Shown here piece by piece: positions 1 through 9,500 of a stretch of DNA of 64,000 nucleotides. The stretch covers positions 62,001 through 126,000 of the forward strand of contig JAILCP010000058.1 of the NCBI GenBank assembly GCA_024680055.1, in the 5' to 3' direction. Position numbers and translations under genes: made by a program. The DNA comes from Lachnospiraceae bacterium. GTDB taxonomy: Bacteria; Bacillota; Clostridia; Lachnospirales; Lachnospiraceae. Within the stretch, counting starts at the first letter, position 1; every line of letters begins with the position of its first letter. The notes beneath the pieces are model-generated. The model was not told where the DNA came from. It saw nothing but the letters and a program-made list of their open reading frames with translations, and did not search any database.

Positions 1-468
1 CAGAGAATGATAAAGGTCCAGGTTGGGATTTGGAAGGGCACTTTTACTTCCTTCAACAATGATTCCACGAAGGGGTTGCTTTAGAATCTCAGTAAGAATG
101 CGACGTTCATTTTCCACCTGATTATCGGTAATAAAAATCTTTAAATCATAACCTTGAACAAACAGAGTTTTACGAATATCTTCAATTAGAGTGGGATAAA
201 TGTAGAGAGTATCGCTGTATATCAAAAGTCCCACGGTATTATCCTTTTGTTCCGGCATAAGTCCGGTAAGATAGCAGCCGCTTCCCCTGCGGCGGGTAAT
301 CAGATGTTCTTCCTCCAGGATGTGAAGGGCATTGCGCACCGTTTGACGGCTGACCTTGTAACGTTTTGACAATTCCTCCTCTGTTGGAAATGTAGCATTA
401 CCAATTGCAAGGTCATGTATGATTTTTTCTCTCAATTTTTCCGCCAACCATTTGTATTTAATCGCCAT
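1..468 (-). CDS. araR: AraR-like GntR-family transcriptional repressor (partial, C-terminus off window)
   Basis: An open frame runs leftward from an ATG at 468 (GGAGGT seven bases upstream) off the window edge, so only the first 156 residues are visible and the ORF track missed it. Residues ~1-70 are a GntR winged helix, with the recognition helix SRQTVRNAL and a wing RRGSGCYL. From about residue 75 the sequence switches to a LacI/periplasmic-binding-like sensor (TVGLLIYSDTLYIYPTLIED). GntR head plus LacI-type sensor is the AraR architecture of Firmicutes, which represses arabinose genes until L-arabinose binds. It is divergent from a sugar importer and araABD, so control of that cluster is the natural inference. 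The symbol rests on architecture and context; another GntR/LacI hybrid remains possible. Confidence 0.8.
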   Translation of the reverse strand, partial: MAIKYKWLAEKLREKIIHDLAIGNATFPTEEELSKRYKVSRQTVRNALHILEEEHLITRRRGSGCYLTGLMPEQKDNTVGLLIYSDTLYIYPTLIEDIRKTLFVQGYDLKIFITDNQVENERRILTEILKQPLRGIIVEGSKSALPNPNLDLYHSL

Positions 469-806
469 GCTTTTTACCTCCACCGTATAAAAATGCAACA
501 TTCCATAAAAAATCAAACTTCATGTGGGATAATTATGAATATGCACAAAACAAAATATGTTCATTTGACGTCTAAAAACTCCAAAAATGAACTGAAAATT
601 GATAATTTTAAACTGAAAAATGAAAAAAATAAACAACAATTTCAATTTGTATTCTTTTTGAATTATAGCACCTTGAATTTGTATTGTAAATAACTTACGA
701 ACCTTAGAAATATAAGGGAATTTCATTGACGCAAAAATGTGAAAATGATATGTTTGAATCGTAGGGAGAAGACATCCCATAATACATAGTTGAGGAGGAT
801 TTATCT
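469..806. promoter_or_regulatory. Divergent control region between araR and the arabinose importer
   Basis: This 338-bp AT-rich stretch has no convincing gene; the two track ORFs over it (415-693 and 520-780) have low-complexity content and no ribosome site. It holds the importer promoter (726-754) and two pairs of direct repeats. AACTGAAAA occurs at 590 and 611, 21 bp apart. AATTTGTATT occurs at 644 and 676, 32 bp apart. Both spacings are close to whole helical turns, as expected of repressor half-sites. No copy of the Bacillus AraR palindrome was seen, so operator assignment is inference. Confidence 0.45.
726..754 (+). promoter_or_regulatory. Sigma-A-type promoter of the arabinose importer
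   Basis: TTGACG, 17 bp, TATGTT. It ends about 50 bp before the start codon at 807, which has GAGGAGG upstream. Confidence 0.6.
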
Positions 807-1808
807 ATGAAGAAAAAATTGTTGGCAGTGTTATTAGCATCTGCTATGGTATTTGGTCTTGCAGCATGCGGATCAAGTACAGAGAAGAAGGAGAGCAGTG
901 ACGATTCCAAGAAAACAGAAGAATCCAGTGACTTAATCAAAGTTGGTATTATTAACAACGACCCGAACGAGTCCGGATATCGTACCGCTAATGACAAAGA
1001 TTTGCAGGCAATGTTTACTAAGGAAAATGGCTATGATGCAACATTTGCATACAGCTTAAAGAACGATGAGCAGATTTCAGCAGCTCAGAAGATGATTACT
1101 GACGGTGTTGATTATTTACTTTTATCAGCAGCTGATACATCCGGTTGGGATTCTGTATTAAAAGATGCTCAGGATGCAGGAACAAGAGTCATCTTATTTG
1201 ACCGTACCATCGATGCAGATGAGAGCTTATATGAAGCTTCTATCGTTTCCGATATGGCTAAAGAAGGTGAAACAGCTTGTGACTGGTTAAAAGAACAGAA
1301 ACTTGATACTTACAACATTATCCACATTCAGGGTGTTATGGGATCTGCAGCTCAGAAGGGACGTTCTGAAGCACTTAACAAAACAGCTGAATCTGAAGGA
1401 TGGAACATTGTTACACAGCAGACAGCTGAGTGGAACGCAGAAAAGGCACAGCAGATTGTTCAGTCCGTTATCGATGCAGGAACAGAATTTAATGTAATCT
1501 ATGCAGAAAACGACGACATGGCAAAAGGTGCTGTAGCAGCTCTTGACAAAGCAAACATCTCCCACGGCGTAAAAGGTGACGTTTTAGTTATGGGATATGA
1601 CTGCAACAAGTGGGCATTACAGGAACTCTTAGATGGAAACTGGAACTATGACGGACAGTGTAACCCATTCCAGGCAAGCTACATTGATGAAATCATCAAG
1701 AAACTTGAAAATGGCGAAACATTAGAAGAAAAGACCATCGTTATGGATGAAAAAGGTTTCGATGCTAAGACAATCACAGAAGAGGATGTTGAAAAATACG
1801 GAATCTAA
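807..1808 (+). CDS. Sugar ABC transporter substrate-binding lipoprotein (YtfQ-like)
   Basis: This 333-residue protein begins with a lipoprotein signal peptide (MKKKLLAVLLASAMVFGLAA-C, lipobox LAAC, Cys21). A Ser/Lys/Glu-rich linker follows, then a type-I periplasmic-binding fold of the ribose/galactose class (IKVGIINNDPNESGYR, LLLSAADTSGWDSV, YAENDDMAKGA, VMGYDCN). It is followed by one ATPase with two ABC cassettes and two permeases, the same order as ytfQ-ytfR-ytfT-yjfF, an importer of furanose sugars in E. coli. Next to araA, kinase and araD the likely cargo is L-arabinose or arabinose oligomers; that is inference. The start has GAGGAGG upstream. A hairpin terminator follows, so this gene is probably expressed above the downstream transporter genes. 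Confidence 0.88.
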   Translation: MKKKLLAVLLASAMVFGLAACGSSTEKKESSDDSKKTEESSDLIKVGIINNDPNESGYRTANDKDLQAMFTKENGYDATFAYSLKNDEQISAAQKMITDGVDYLLLSAADTSGWDSVLKDAQDAGTRVILFDRTIDADESLYEASIVSDMAKEGETACDWLKEQKLDTYNIIHIQGVMGSAAQKGRSEALNKTAESEGWNIVTQQTAEWNAEKAQQIVQSVIDAGTEFNVIYAENDDMAKGAVAALDKANISHGVKGDVLVMGYDCNKWALQELLDGNWNYDGQCNPFQASYIDEIIKKLENGETLEEKTIVMDEKGFDAKTITEEDVEKYGI

Positions 1809-1834
1809 TGTAATTTAAAAATTATTGAACTTAG

Positions 1835-1871
1835 GGGCGCGGTACAGCGTTACTTGTACCGTGCCCTTTTT
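1835..1871 (+). terminator. Intercistronic rho-independent terminator between binding protein and ATPase
   Basis: GGGCGCGGTACA pairs with TGTACCGTGCCC (12 bp, one G-U) around an 8-base loop, followed by TTTTT. The spacing suggests partial read-through to the ATPase gene 26 bp further on. Confidence 0.85.
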
Positions 1872-1896
1872 AGAAAAATAAAGGAGTGACACGCTG

Positions 1897-3414
1897 GTGA
1901 AGGAAAATACCATTTTGGAAATGAAAAATATTCATAAAAGATTCCCTGGCGTCAAGGCGTTACAAGGTGTGGATTTCTCTTTGAACAAAGGTGAAATTCA
2001 TGCATTAATGGGAGAGAATGGAGCCGGAAAATCAACTTTAATTAAAGTTTTAACCGGTGTTTATGAAAAGAATGAGGGAGAGATTTACGTGAACGGTATA
2101 GAGAAGCCGGCTGTAATTCGTTCACCTCAGGAGGCACAAGCCCTGGGAATCAGTACCGTATATCAGGAGATTACGCTTTGTCAGAATCTTTCTGTAGCGG
2201 AAAATATGTTCATTGGTAGATTGAACCATAACAATGGACGTAGTTGGAAAAAAATGAATGAGGCGGCAGATAAGATTTTGAAAAATCTTGGAATTCCTGC
2301 CAGAGCGACACAACAGTTGTCTACATGTTCCATTGCGATTCAGCAGATGGTTGCCATTGCAAGAGCAGTGGACATGGATTGTAAAGTGTTAATATTGGAT
2401 GAGCCTACATCTTCTTTGGATGAAGGTGAAGTTGAAAAACTTTTTACCCTTATGAGGGACTTGAAAAAACGTGGCGTGGGAATTATCTTTGTAACACACT
2501 TTTTGGAACAGGTTTATGAAGTGTGTGACAAGATTACAGTACTTCGTGACGGCAAATTGGTTGGTGAATATGAAATCAAGGATTTGCCGAGAGTACAATT
2601 GGTGTCAAAGATGCTTGGAAAAGAACTGGATGATGTTTCTGAAATTAAGGATAGTTCTTTGGCATATAAAGGTACAGATACAGATGTCCCTGTTTACGAG
2701 GCAAAAGGTCTTACAGGAACAACAGGTATTAAACCGTTTGATTTTGAAATTAAAAAAGGTGAAGTCAATGGGTTCACCGGGCTTTTGGGTTCCGGACGTA
2801 GTGAGTGTGTAAGAGCCATTTTCGGAGCTGACAGAACCGTTGGTGGAACTGTAAAAATAGATGGAAAAGAAACCAAGATCAACCGTCCAATCGATGCCAT
2901 GAAGCATGGTATTGCCTACCTTCCGGAGGATCGAAAGGGAGACGGAATCGTTGGAGATTTATCGGTTCGTGACAACATTATACTTGCGCTTCAGGTAAAA
3001 AAAGGATTCTTCAAACCTTTTACCAAAGCGGAAGCCAACAAGTTTGCAGATGAATACATTAAGCTGTTAAATATTAAAACAGCATCTGCAGACACACCAA
3101 TCAAATCTTTATCCGGAGGAAATCAGCAGAAAGTAATACTGGGAAGATGGCTTTTAACCCATCCGGAATATTTGATATTGGATGAGCCTACAAGAGGTAT
3201 TGATGTAGGAACAAAGATTGAAATTCAAAAATTAGTATTAAAACTTGCATCCGAGGGAATGAGCATTACCTTTATCTCTTCTGAAACAGACGAGATGCTT
3301 CGTACCTGCTCAAGACTGATTGTTATGCGAGACGGAAAAGTGGTAGGAGAGTTGAAAGATGATGAACTTACCCAGAATATGATTATGAGTACCATTGCAG
3401 GAGGTGAAGCGTAA
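1897..3414 (+). CDS. Sugar ABC transporter ATP-binding protein, two cassettes (YtfR-like)
   Basis: This 505-residue protein starts at GTG with AAGGAG ten bases upstream; an earlier GTG runs into a stop after four codons. Cassette 1 has Walker A GENGAGKST (39-47) and KVLILDEPTSSLD around 165. Its signature region reads CSIAIQQMVAIARAV rather than LSGGQ, which matches my recollection of E. coli YtfR (SVAMQQ). Cassette 2 has the degenerate Walker A GLLGSGRSE usual in monosaccharide ATPases, an intact LSGGNQQK near 404 and LILDEPTRGID near 428. It powers import through the two following permeases. The stop is two bases before the next start. Confidence 0.92.
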   Translation: MKENTILEMKNIHKRFPGVKALQGVDFSLNKGEIHALMGENGAGKSTLIKVLTGVYEKNEGEIYVNGIEKPAVIRSPQEAQALGISTVYQEITLCQNLSVAENMFIGRLNHNNGRSWKKMNEAADKILKNLGIPARATQQLSTCSIAIQQMVAIARAVDMDCKVLILDEPTSSLDEGEVEKLFTLMRDLKKRGVGIIFVTHFLEQVYEVCDKITVLRDGKLVGEYEIKDLPRVQLVSKMLGKELDDVSEIKDSSLAYKGTDTDVPVYEAKGLTGTTGIKPFDFEIKKGEVNGFTGLLGSGRSECVRAIFGADRTVGGTVKIDGKETKINRPIDAMKHGIAYLPEDRKGDGIVGDLSVRDNIILALQVKKGFFKPFTKAEANKFADEYIKLLNIKTASADTPIKSLSGGNQQKVILGRWLLTHPEYLILDEPTRGIDVGTKIEIQKLVLKLASEGMSITFISSETDEMLRTCSRLIVMRDGKVVGELKDDELTQNMIMSTIAGGEA

Positions 3415-3416
3415 AA

Positions 3417-4487
3417 ATGAAATTAAGGAAGATGACATTTAACAAACAGCTTTTAATACCTCTGATTGCACTTTTGGCGTTGGCCATTTTTAATCTTTTG
3501 GCTGACCCGTCATTCTATAAAATCACATTGGGTTATAACAGTGCGGGAAACCCGGTTTTATCCGGATATTTAATTACAATTCTGGATTATGGCTCTGAAT
3601 TGGCAATTCTTGCCATTGGTATGACCCTTGTAACAGCGGCAACCGGTGGACAGGATATTTCCGTTGGAGCAGCCATTGCCATTGCCGGTTCTGTTATTTT
3701 AAGAGTTCTTTGCGGAACCGAAACAAGCCCGGCCCATATGAAAGCGCCTGTGATTGTGGCATTTTTAATTGCAGTGGTTGTGGCCATGTTATTTGGAGCT
3801 TTTAACGGAACCCTGGTTTCTGTATTTAATATTCCGCCGATGGTGGCAACCTTGATTCTTTACACAGCAGGTCGTTCCATTGCAGCCTGGATCAACAATA
3901 ACCAGTTACCGATTGTAAATGAAAAATCCTTCCATGTTTACGGTGGATTTATTCCGGGAATTCCAATTCCGACGCCGTTTTTTATCGCTGTGATTTGCGC
4001 AGGTCTAACGGCATTGATGTTGAAATTTACAACCCTTGGATTGTATACACAGGCAGTTGGTATCAACGAGAAATCTTCCAGATTAAACGGTATCAATCCA
4101 ACATTTATTAAGTTTTTAACCTTTGTAATTTTGGGAGTTTGTGTGGCTGTGGCAGCGTTGATTAAAGTCAGCCGTCTTTCCACCATTAACTATTCCGTTA
4201 TTGCAAAAGATATTGAAATGGATGCCATTTTAGCAGTTGCCCTTGGCGGTAATGCTCTTAGCGGCGGTAAGTTTAATATGCCTGCATCCATTCTTGGAGC
4301 TTACGTTATTCAGTTCCTTACCACAACACTTTATAAGTGCAATGTTTCTTCCGCAGCCTTATCTGCATACAAAGCGGTGGTTGTAATTGTACTTGTGGTA
4401 TTAAGTGCGCCAACGGTTAAGGATAAGCTTTCAAAGTTTTGGAATAAGGTAAAACCGGCTACATCAAAAGAAAAGGAGGCAGCTTAA
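3417..4487 (+). CDS. Sugar ABC transporter permease 1 (YtfT-like)
   Basis: This is a 356-residue integral membrane protein of the ribose/galactose permease family (BPD_transp_2), with about eight to ten hydrophobic spans. It has the family motif GGQDISVGAAIAIAGS near 75-90 and the cytoplasmic coupling region AVGINEKSSRLNGIN near 220, which contacts the ATPase. The C-terminus is a short basic tail. It lies 2 bp after the ATPase gene and 1 bp before the second permease, so translation is probably coupled. Having two different permeases is the hallmark of the YtfQRT-YjfF arrangement, where they are expected to form a heterodimeric channel. Confidence 0.9.
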   Translation: MKLRKMTFNKQLLIPLIALLALAIFNLLADPSFYKITLGYNSAGNPVLSGYLITILDYGSELAILAIGMTLVTAATGGQDISVGAAIAIAGSVILRVLCGTETSPAHMKAPVIVAFLIAVVVAMLFGAFNGTLVSVFNIPPMVATLILYTAGRSIAAWINNNQLPIVNEKSFHVYGGFIPGIPIPTPFFIAVICAGLTALMLKFTTLGLYTQAVGINEKSSRLNGINPTFIKFLTFVILGVCVAVAALIKVSRLSTINYSVIAKDIEMDAILAVALGGNALSGGKFNMPASILGAYVIQFLTTTLYKCNVSSAALSAYKAVVVIVLVVLSAPTVKDKLSKFWNKVKPATSKEKEAA

Positions 4488-4488
4488 G

Positions 4489-5511
4489 ATGACAAAAATT
4501 AAGACACGAATGAAAAGCATGTCAGATACCAACCTTCTTTTGATTATTACAATTTTGGTATTTATTATAATGTATGGAAGTGCCATGGGAATCCTTGGAG
4601 AGGGATTTTTAAAACCACAGACCTTCTTCAACATCCTTGATGCTCAGGCGGCACTTTTGATTGCCTCCATTGGTATGAGTGTGGTTATGATTACCGGAGG
4701 AATTGATATTTCCGTAGGTGGTGTTACCGGCCTTGTTACCATGTGCTGTGCGGTATATCTTGATTTTGGCGGCGGAAACATTTTGGTTTCCTTCTTAATC
4801 GCAGTCGGTATTGGCCTTTGTTTCGGATTGGTTCAGGGATACCTGGTTGCATACCTTGAGATTCAGCCGTTTATTGTTACATTGGCAGGTATGTTCTTTG
4901 CAAGAGGTTTAACCACCATTGTACATACCAATCCGTTTAACGTTGCCAATAAAGAGTTTATCGCATTAAAGGATACAAGAATTATTATTCCGGGACTTGG
5001 TACAGTGAACCGACTTGGAAACTACATCGATGCTTACGTGGAAATTGGAGCAGTGGTTGCAGTGATTCTGGTGATTGTGTTCTTTATTGCTCTTCGTTGG
5101 ACGAAGCTTGGTAGAGCTTTTTATGCAGTGGGCGGTAATCCATCCAGTGCGTTGATGCTTGGAATTAACGTGAAACGTACCAGATTTTTCTCACATTTGA
5201 TTTGTGGAGTTCTGGCAGGTGTTGCAGGTTATGTCTATTTCCTGCATGTTGGTTCCGGTTCTCCGTCCCATGCAACAGGACTTGAAATGAATGCCATTGC
5301 ATCTTCCATTATTGGTGGAACCATGTTAACCGGTGGTGTTGGTAACGTGGTAGGTACATTCTTTGGTGTAATGTCCCTTGCAACCATTCAGAACATTGTA
5401 AGTTCCATCGGACTTGACCAGGCATGGTGGACAGGAATTACAATTGCTGCTATGCTGTGTTTGTTCCTTGTTATTCAGAGTGTGGTAATGGCTTGGAAGA
5501 GAAAGAAATAA
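4489..5511 (+). CDS. Sugar ABC transporter permease 2 (YjfF-like)
   Basis: This is a 340-residue membrane protein of the same family as its upstream neighbour. It carries the parallel motif GGIDISVGGVTGL near 65 and the coupling segment AVGGNPSSALMLGIN near 212, followed by VAGYVYF and GGTMLTGGVGNV in the last third. It probably pairs with permease 1 to form the channel. The start overlaps the preceding RBS region (AAAGGAGG). A terminator follows at 5527, so the transport genes may form one transcription unit, with read-through or a separate start for the catabolic genes. Confidence 0.9.
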   Translation: MTKIKTRMKSMSDTNLLLIITILVFIIMYGSAMGILGEGFLKPQTFFNILDAQAALLIASIGMSVVMITGGIDISVGGVTGLVTMCCAVYLDFGGGNILVSFLIAVGIGLCFGLVQGYLVAYLEIQPFIVTLAGMFFARGLTTIVHTNPFNVANKEFIALKDTRIIIPGLGTVNRLGNYIDAYVEIGAVVAVILVIVFFIALRWTKLGRAFYAVGGNPSSALMLGINVKRTRFFSHLICGVLAGVAGYVYFLHVGSGSPSHATGLEMNAIASSIIGGTMLTGGVGNVVGTFFGVMSLATIQNIVSSIGLDQAWWTGITIAAMLCLFLVIQSVVMAWKRKK

Positions 5512-5526
5512 GAAAAGCAAAAAAAG

Positions 5527-5554
5527 CGCCCGAGCGGAACTGTTTGGGCGTTTT
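5527..5554 (+). terminator. Hairpin terminator between transporter genes and araA
   Basis: CGCCCGAGC pairs with GTTTGGGCG (nine pairs, two G-U) around a six-base loop, followed by TTTTC. It lies 37 bp before araA, so it is either a partial terminator or an attenuator within the cluster. Confidence 0.75.
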
Positions 5555-5591
5555 CTTTAAAAAATATAAATAAAACAGTGAGGTGCCTATT

Positions 5592-7085
5592 ATGGAAATG
5601 AAGAAATACAAATTTTGGTTCTGTACCGGATCACAGGACTTATACGGAGATGAATGTTTGGCAAAGGTTGCAGAGCATTCACAGAAAATTGTGGAGGCAT
5701 TGAATAATTCCAAAAAGCTTCCTTTTGAGGTGGTATGGAAACCAACCTTAATTACCAATGAATTGATTCGTAAAACATTCAACGAAGCAAATACAGATGA
5801 CACCTGTGCCGGTGTGATTACATGGATGCATACATTTTCTCCTGCAAAATCCTGGATTTTAGGACTTCAGGAATACAGAAAACCATTATTGCATTTTCAT
5901 ACCCAGTTCAACGAGGAAATACCTTATGACACCATCGATATGGATTTTATGAATGAAAACCAGTCCGCTCACGGTGACAGAGAATATGGTCACATTGTCA
6001 GCCGAATGAGAATGGAGCGCAAAGTGGTAGTTGGTCATTGGTCCGACCCTGTGGTTGTGGAGAAAATTGCAAACTGGATGAGAACTGCCGTTGGTGTATG
6101 TGAAAGCAGCCACATTCGTGTTATGAGAATTGCCGACAACATGCGAAACGTTGCCGTAACCGAAGGTGATAAGGTAGAGGCTCAGATTAAATTCGGATGG
6201 GAAGTGGATGCTTATCCGGTAAATGAAATTACAGAAGCGGTAAAAGCTGTTTCCGTATCCGATACCAATGCTTTGGTGGATGAATACTACAGCAAATACA
6301 ACATTTTACTGGAAGGAAGAGATCCGGAAGAGTTTAAGAGACATGTGGCAGTTCAGGCACAGATTGAACTTGGATTTGAACGTTTCTTAAAAGAGAAAAA
6401 CTATCATGCCATCGTAACTCATTTTGGCGATTTGGGACAGCTGCAGCAGCTTCCGGGACTTGCAATTCAGCGTCTTATGGAAAAAGGATACGGCTTTGGC
6501 GCAGAAGGTGACTGGAAGGTAGCGGCAATGGTTCGTTTAATGAAGGTTATGACTGCCAACATGAAGGACGCAAAAGGAACTTCCATGATGGAAGACTACA
6601 CCTATAACTTAATCAAAGGAAAAGAGGGCATTTTACAATCTCATATGCTGGAAGTATGTCCATCCATGGCAGATGGTGAAATCAGTATTAAATGTAATCC
6701 GCTTTCCATGGGCGACAGAGAAGATCCTGCAAGACTGGTATTTACCTCCAAAGAAGGATCCGGAATTGCAACTTCCTTAATCGACCTTGGAAACAGATTC
6801 CGTCTCATCATCAACGATGTGGATTGTAAAAAAGTGGAAAAACCAATGCCAAAATTACCGGTTGCTACCAATTTCTGGTGCCCAAGACCGGATTTCTATA
6901 CCGGTGCAGAGGCATGGATTTTAGCAGGCGGTGCGCATCATACAGCCTTTACCTATGATTTAACTGCAGAGCAGATGGAAGATTTTGCAGCTATGATGGG
7001 AATTGAAGCAGTTCGAATTGACAAAAATACAAATATCAACGATTTCAAGAAAGAATTAATGCTTGGAGAAGTATTCTATCGTTAA
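5592..7085 (+). CDS. araA: L-arabinose isomerase
   Basis: This enzyme isomerises L-arabinose to L-ribulose, the first catabolic step, in the cytoplasm with a divalent metal. From ATG 5592 (GAGGTG six bases upstream) it is 497 residues, close to the usual ~500; the track start at GTG 5583 lies inside the ribosome site. The four catalytic/metal residues of the family are visible: Glu305 in GAEGDWK, Glu334 in SMMEDYTY, His351 in LQSHMLE and His450 in GGAHHTAF. N-terminal KFWFCTGSQDLYG is also typical. The kinase gene follows 13 bp downstream and araD after that. Confidence 0.97.
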   Translation: MEMKKYKFWFCTGSQDLYGDECLAKVAEHSQKIVEALNNSKKLPFEVVWKPTLITNELIRKTFNEANTDDTCAGVITWMHTFSPAKSWILGLQEYRKPLLHFHTQFNEEIPYDTIDMDFMNENQSAHGDREYGHIVSRMRMERKVVVGHWSDPVVVEKIANWMRTAVGVCESSHIRVMRIADNMRNVAVTEGDKVEAQIKFGWEVDAYPVNEITEAVKAVSVSDTNALVDEYYSKYNILLEGRDPEEFKRHVAVQAQIELGFERFLKEKNYHAIVTHFGDLGQLQQLPGLAIQRLMEKGYGFGAEGDWKVAAMVRLMKVMTANMKDAKGTSMMEDYTYNLIKGKEGILQSHMLEVCPSMADGEISIKCNPLSMGDREDPARLVFTSKEGSGIATSLIDLGNRFRLIINDVDCKKVEKPMPKLPVATNFWCPRPDFYTGAEAWILAGGAHHTAFTYDLTAEQMEDFAAMMGIEAVRIDKNTNINDFKKELMLGEVFYR

Positions 7086-7098
7086 TGGGAGGATTGAA

Positions 7099-8688
7099 AT
7101 GGAAGGAAGAGAGGTTATTGCGTCCGGAAACGCATACCTTGGAATAGAATTTGGATCCACAAGAATCAAAGGGGTTCTTATTGATTCAAGTGCAAAAGTT
7201 TTGGCAATGGGAAGCCATGAATGGGAAAATCAGCTGAAGGACGGTATTTGGACCTATTCCATGGAAGCCATTACCACAGGACTTCAGGATTGTTACAGCG
7301 ATCTTTTAAAAAATGTAAAAGAGCAATATGATATCGCCATTACCCGGTTAAGAGGTATGGGTGTCAGTGCCATGATGCATGGTTATCTTGCCTTTAATGA
7401 AAAAGATGAGCTTTTAACAGAATTTCGTACCTGGAGAAATACCATTACAGAAGAGGCAGCAAATGAACTTTCAAAAGAGTTTTCTTTTAACATTCCACAG
7501 CGCTGGAGTGTAGCCCATCTGTATCAGGCAATCTTGAATAAGGAAGAACATGTAAAGGATGTGGCATTTTTTACCACGCTGGCAGGCTACATCCACTGGA
7601 AATTAACAGGAAACAAGGTGCTTGGCATCGGAGATGCATCGGGAATGTTCCCAATTGACAGCACCCTTAAGGATTATCATGAAAACATGATGAAACAGTT
7701 TGATGTTTTGGCAAAACAGCATGGATTTGAAAAATCAATTGCAGATCTTTTACCAAAGGTTCTTGTGGCGGGAGAAAATGCCGGAACCTTAACAGAAGAG
7801 GGAGCCAAGCTTCTTGATGTAACAGGTCAGCTGCAGGCCGGATGTGCTGTGTGCCCACCGGAAGGAGACGCCGGAACCGGTATGACAGCCACCAACAGTG
7901 TAAGAGTAAAAACCGGTAACGTTTCTGCAGGAACATCGGTGTTTGCCATGGTGGTGTTGGAAAAGGCCCTAAAAACCTATCATCAGGAAATCGACATGGT
8001 TACCACTCCAAGTGGAGAGGCTGTTGCAATGGTACACTGCAACAACTGTACTTCTGACTTGAATGCATGGGTACAACTGTTTTGTCAGTTCTCTGAAGCC
8101 ATGGGAGTGGAAGTGGACAAAAATAAGGCCTATACCGTACTTTTTGAAAAGGCACTGCAGGCCGATGCAGACGGTGGCGGATTATTGTCCTACAACTATT
8201 TTTCCGGTGAGAGTATTACCGGTTTTGACGAAGGCCGGCCTATTTTTGCACGCGCTCAGAATGCCAATTTCAACCTGGCCAATTTTATGAGAGTGCATCT
8301 TTTTACCGCACTTGGGGCTTTGAAAATCGGTCTTGACATTCTTTTGAAAGATGAGGGCGTAAGCATTGATACCATGTACGGCCACGGCGGCTTCTTTAAG
8401 ACTCCGGTGGTAGGTCAAAGAATTATGGCAGCGGCCATGAATGCGCCGGTGGCAACCATGACCACCGCAGGTGAAGGCGGTCCATGGGGAATGGCGGTTT
8501 TGGCAGCTTATATGATGGAAGCAGAAGGGGAATCCCTGGCAGATTATTTAAGCAATCACATCTTTTGCGGTGAAGAAATTCATGTGGAAGAGCCAAAAGA
8601 GGATGATGTTAAAGGCTTTGATGAATTTTTAAAGACCTATAAAAATGGACTTGAAATTGAAAAAGCTGCAGTGAAAACCATGAAATAA
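7099..8688 (+). CDS. araB: FGGY-family carbohydrate kinase, probable L-ribulokinase
   Basis: It probably phosphorylates L-ribulose to L-ribulose 5-phosphate with ATP. I start at ATG 7099, six bases after GGGAGG, giving 529 residues; the track start at 7063 overlaps araA without its own ribosome site. Two FGGY lobes are visible. They carry phosphate-1 motif [15 protein letters not shown] near residue 14, phosphate-2 motif [13 protein letters not shown] near 270, and C-terminal GHGGFFKT and [15 protein letters not shown]. The phosphate-1 motif has Glu where E. coli AraB has Asp, and overall the protein resembles the 'FGGY carbohydrate kinase' common in Clostridia more than classical AraB. The substrate is inferred from its place between araA and araD. 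Confidence 0.85.
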   Translation: MEGREVIASGNAYLGIEFGSTRIKGVLIDSSAKVLAMGSHEWENQLKDGIWTYSMEAITTGLQDCYSDLLKNVKEQYDIAITRLRGMGVSAMMHGYLAFNEKDELLTEFRTWRNTITEEAANELSKEFSFNIPQRWSVAHLYQAILNKEEHVKDVAFFTTLAGYIHWKLTGNKVLGIGDASGMFPIDSTLKDYHENMMKQFDVLAKQHGFEKSIADLLPKVLVAGENAGTLTEEGAKLLDVTGQLQAGCAVCPPEGDAGTGMTATNSVRVKTGNVSAGTSVFAMVVLEKALKTYHQEIDMVTTPSGEAVAMVHCNNCTSDLNAWVQLFCQFSEAMGVEVDKNKAYTVLFEKALQADADGGGLLSYNYFSGESITGFDEGRPIFARAQNANFNLANFMRVHLFTALGALKIGLDILLKDEGVSIDTMYGHGGFFKTPVVGQRIMAAAMNAPVATMTTAGEGGPWGMAVLAAYMMEAEGESLADYLSNHIFCGEEIHVEEPKEDDVKGFDEFLKTYKNGLEIEKAAVKTMK

Positions 8689-8701
8689 GGCGAGGATAAA
8701 C

Positions 8702-9397
8702 ATGTTAGAGGAATTAAAAAAGCAAGTATATGAAGCAAATATGGAACTTCCAAGAAGAGGATTGATTACCTACACCTGGGGAAATGTCAGCGGCATTGAC
8801 CGGGATAAAAACCTGTTTGTAATCAAGCCAAGCGGAGTTGCATACGACGAATTAAAGCCGGAAGATATGGTGGTGCTTGATCTTGAAGGCAATATTGTGG
8901 AAGGAAACTTAAGACCTTCTTCCGATACGCCGACACACCTGGAATTATACAAAAAGTTCCAGGATATTGGAGGCATTGTGCATACCCATTCTCCGGAAGC
9001 AACCAGTTTTGCCCAGGCAGGGATGGACATTGTATTATACGGCACAACCCATGCAGATTACTTTTACGGAAGTATTCCTTGTACCAGAAGCCTTACCAAA
9101 GAGGAAATCGAAGGGGAATACGAAGTAAATACCGGAAAGGTGATAATAGAAACCTTTGAAGAAAGAAACATCAATCCGGTATACACTCCGGGCGTGCTTT
9201 GCAAAAATCATGGCCCTTTTACCTGGGGAAAAGATGCAGGTGAAGCGGTTCACAACGCTGTGGTACTTGAAGAAGTAGCCAAAATGGCATTTAAAACAAG
9301 AATGATCAATCCACTGGTTGAGGAAGCGCCGGATTGTATCAGAGATAAGCATTTCTTCCGTAAACACGGAGAAAATGCCTATTATGGACAAAAATAA
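8702..9397 (+). CDS. araD: L-ribulose-5-phosphate 4-epimerase
   Basis: This enzyme converts L-ribulose 5-phosphate to D-xylulose 5-phosphate, delivering arabinose carbon to the pentose phosphate pathway. The length (231 residues) is normal for this zinc class-II aldolase family. Zinc ligands are visible as His94 and His96 in [10 protein letters not shown] and a third His near 170 in [17 protein letters not shown] and KPSGVAYD near the N-terminus form the substrate-binding loop, and [13 protein letters not shown] is family-typical. GGCGAGG precedes the ATG by six bases. It ends the arabinose cluster; a strong bidirectional terminator follows. Confidence 0.96.
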   Translation: MLEELKKQVYEANMELPRRGLITYTWGNVSGIDRDKNLFVIKPSGVAYDELKPEDMVVLDLEGNIVEGNLRPSSDTPTHLELYKKFQDIGGIVHTHSPEATSFAQAGMDIVLYGTTHADYFYGSIPCTRSLTKEEIEGEYEVNTGKVIIETFEERNINPVYTPGVLCKNHGPFTWGKDAGEAVHNAVVLEEVAKMAFKTRMINPLVEEAPDCIRDKHFFRKHGENAYYGQK

Positions 9398-9454
9398 CAG
9401 AAAAATGCGGCTGGTCCCAGGATAAAAACCAAGGAAAGCACCAATTTTATAAGG

Positions 9455-9500
9455 AAAATGAGCTGAAACCTTATTGTGATATGGTCTCAGCTCATTTTTT
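9455..9500. terminator. Bidirectional terminator between araD and the DUF5688 gene
   Basis: AAAATGAGCTGAAACC pairs with GGTCTCAGCTCATTTT (one mismatch), with T-runs readable on both strands. It separates two convergent genes. Confidence 0.88.

Noticed and set aside
415-780. Two overlapping ORFs on opposite strands between araR and the importer
   Set aside because: They are low-complexity, AT-rich, lack ribosome sites and lie over a promoter and operator-like repeats.
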